Below, piece by piece: positions 30,463 through 31,168 of a DNA stretch of 31,168 nucleotides. Within the stretch, counting starts at the first letter, position 1. Each line of letters begins with the position of its first letter. The position numbers were made by a program, and so were the translations under genes. This stretch comes from an uncultured Oscillibacter sp. (GTDB taxonomy: Bacteria > Bacillota > Clostridia > Oscillospirales > Oscillospiraceae), in assembly GCF_910579365.1 (NCBI RefSeq), contig NZ_CAJTUX010000030.1:1-31168 (forward strand), given 5' to 3'. The notes under the pieces are model-generated. The model was given only the letters and a program-made list of their open reading frames with translations. It searched no databases and was not told the DNA's origin.

Positions 30463-31062
30463 ATGGAATACTTTCCCGCCCCGCTGGAGAAGCTGGTGGA
30501 GCAGTTCGCCCGCCTCCCCGGCATCGGCGGCAAGTCCGCCCAGAGGCTGGCCTTCTTTGTCCTGGGCCTTCCGGAGGAGGAGGCCCAGGACTTCGCCAAC
30601 GCCATCCTGGACGCCAAGCGCAGCATCACCTGCTGCCCCGTGTGCCAGAACTTCACCAGCGGCGGCCTCTGCCCCATCTGCGCCTCTCCCAAGCGGGACG
30701 GGACCATCGTCTGCGTAGTGGCGGACCCCCGGGACGTGGCCGCCATCGAGCGCAGCCGGGAGTACAGCGGTCATTACCACGTTCTCCACGGCGTCATCTC
30801 CCCCATGAACCACGTGGGGCCCGACGACATCGCCGTCAAGCCCCTGCTGGAACGGGTGGCCAGGGGAGAGGTGCAGGAGGTCATCATGGCCACGAACCCC
30901 GACACCGAGGGGGAGGCCACGGCCATGTACATCGCCCGGCTTTTGAAGCCCTTTGGCGTCCGGGTGACCCGGCTGGCCTACGGCATCCCCGTGGGGGGGC
31001 ACCTGGAGTTCGCCGACGAGGCCACTTTGACCCGCGCCCTGGAGGGGCGGAGGGAGATTTGA
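30463..31062 (+). CDS. recR: Recombination mediator RecR
   Basis: RecR works with RecF and RecO to load RecA at gaps. The 199-residue product has the N-terminal helix-hairpin-helix LPGIGGKSAQRLAFFVL, the zinc finger with Cys58, Cys61, Cys70 and Cys73, the Toprim domain (about 80-175; VVADPRDVAAIE, HGVISPMNHVGPDDI, ATNPDTEGEATAMYI), and the terminal GIPVGGHLEFADE. The length is normal. AAGGAG inside the upstream HTH gene serves its ATG. The usual partners dnaX and ybaB/yaaK are not next to it here. Confidence 0.97.
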   Translation: MEYFPAPLEKLVEQFARLPGIGGKSAQRLAFFVLGLPEEEAQDFANAILDAKRSITCCPVCQNFTSGGLCPICASPKRDGTIVCVVADPRDVAAIERSREYSGHYHVLHGVISPMNHVGPDDIAVKPLLERVARGEVQEVIMATNPDTEGEATAMYIARLLKPFGVRVTRLAYGIPVGGHLEFADEATLTRALEGRREI

Positions 31063-31168
31063 GCCTTGATGCGGCGGACTCCCGTTATAAAAAGGATAGA
31101 CGGGCGCCGCAGCAAAGTAAGCGTCAAACCTTCCCTCCACAAGAAAACTCTAAGCCAGGTTTTCACCT
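31063..31168. other. End of window, no gene seen
   Basis: About 105 nt after recR with lower GC. I see no convincing terminator, promoter or reading frame with a ribosome binding site. Confidence 0.5.

Noticed and set aside
30978..31166. Minus-strand 62-codon frame at the window end
   Set aside because: It mostly overlaps recR antisense, has no ribosome binding site and resembles no family.
30063..31168. SRP RNA near recR
   Set aside because: ffs often lies near dnaX-recR, but no GGAAGG-loop helix or other SRP hallmark is seen here.

Overview
The window is a GC-rich (roughly 60-67 percent), gene-dense bacterial chromosome segment. The gene content points to a strictly anaerobic Firmicute of the Oscillospiraceae type (Flavonifractor/Lawsonibacter-like gut clostridia). 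This assignment is inference. It rests on an L27 with a Prp-cleavable N-terminal extension beside prp, a YtrA-type GntR/ABC operon, a LytTR-DUF3021 pair, a tandem glycine riboswitch ahead of an AGCS symporter, split ChrA genes, and a thioredoxin reductase that seems to lack NADPH motifs. No transposase, phage gene, CRISPR array, tRNA or rRNA was seen.

Layout. (1) 1-2137: pnp (3' end outside the window) and rpsO on the minus strand, with a long hairpin between them. (2) 2211-6250: a plus-strand operon of a GntR repressor, an ABC ATPase, a large permease and a membrane-anchored peptidoglycan amidase, behind a promoter with an overlapping dyad operator. (3) 6375-8165: a 56-residue small protein and asnS. 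(4) 8166-9819: a lower-GC pair, a two-helix membrane protein and a lipoprotein. (5) 9843-12933, minus strand: a LytTR regulator, a DUF3021-like membrane protein with an extra C-terminal membrane domain, then two unrelated-looking lipoproteins whose ribosome binding site lies inside a long hairpin. (6) 13150-15330: psuK-psuG for pseudouridine breakdown. (7) 15452-17572: a DUF1294 protein and two tandem MgtC-family genes behind a leader that looks like an attenuator. (8) 17719-19516: tandem glycine riboswitch, terminator and AGCS symporter. (9) 19556-22720: a DUF3298-like protein (minus), a decayed AT-rich gene start, a YerC/TrpR-like regulator overlapping a methyltransferase gene, and hslO. (10) 22755-25221: the classic rplU-prp-rpmA-obg block. 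(11) 25222-28836, minus strand: birA with two half-size ChrA genes, and a trxB-like/trxA pair. (12) 28921-31168: rpe with a long leader, a DUF6809-like small protein, an Xre-type HTH protein and recR.

How the parts work together. Most of the window is housekeeping: ribosome assembly (S15, L21, L27, Prp, Obg), RNA turnover (PNPase), translation (AsnRS), DNA repair (RecR), redox (TrxA, TrxR, Hsp33) and carbon/cofactor metabolism (Rpe, BirA, PsuGK). The least-described parts are the LytTR/DUF3021-fusion/lipoprotein region, the ABC-amidase operon, the low-GC membrane protein-lipoprotein pair, the MgtC leader, and the pyridine-nucleotide-motif-poor thioredoxin reductase.
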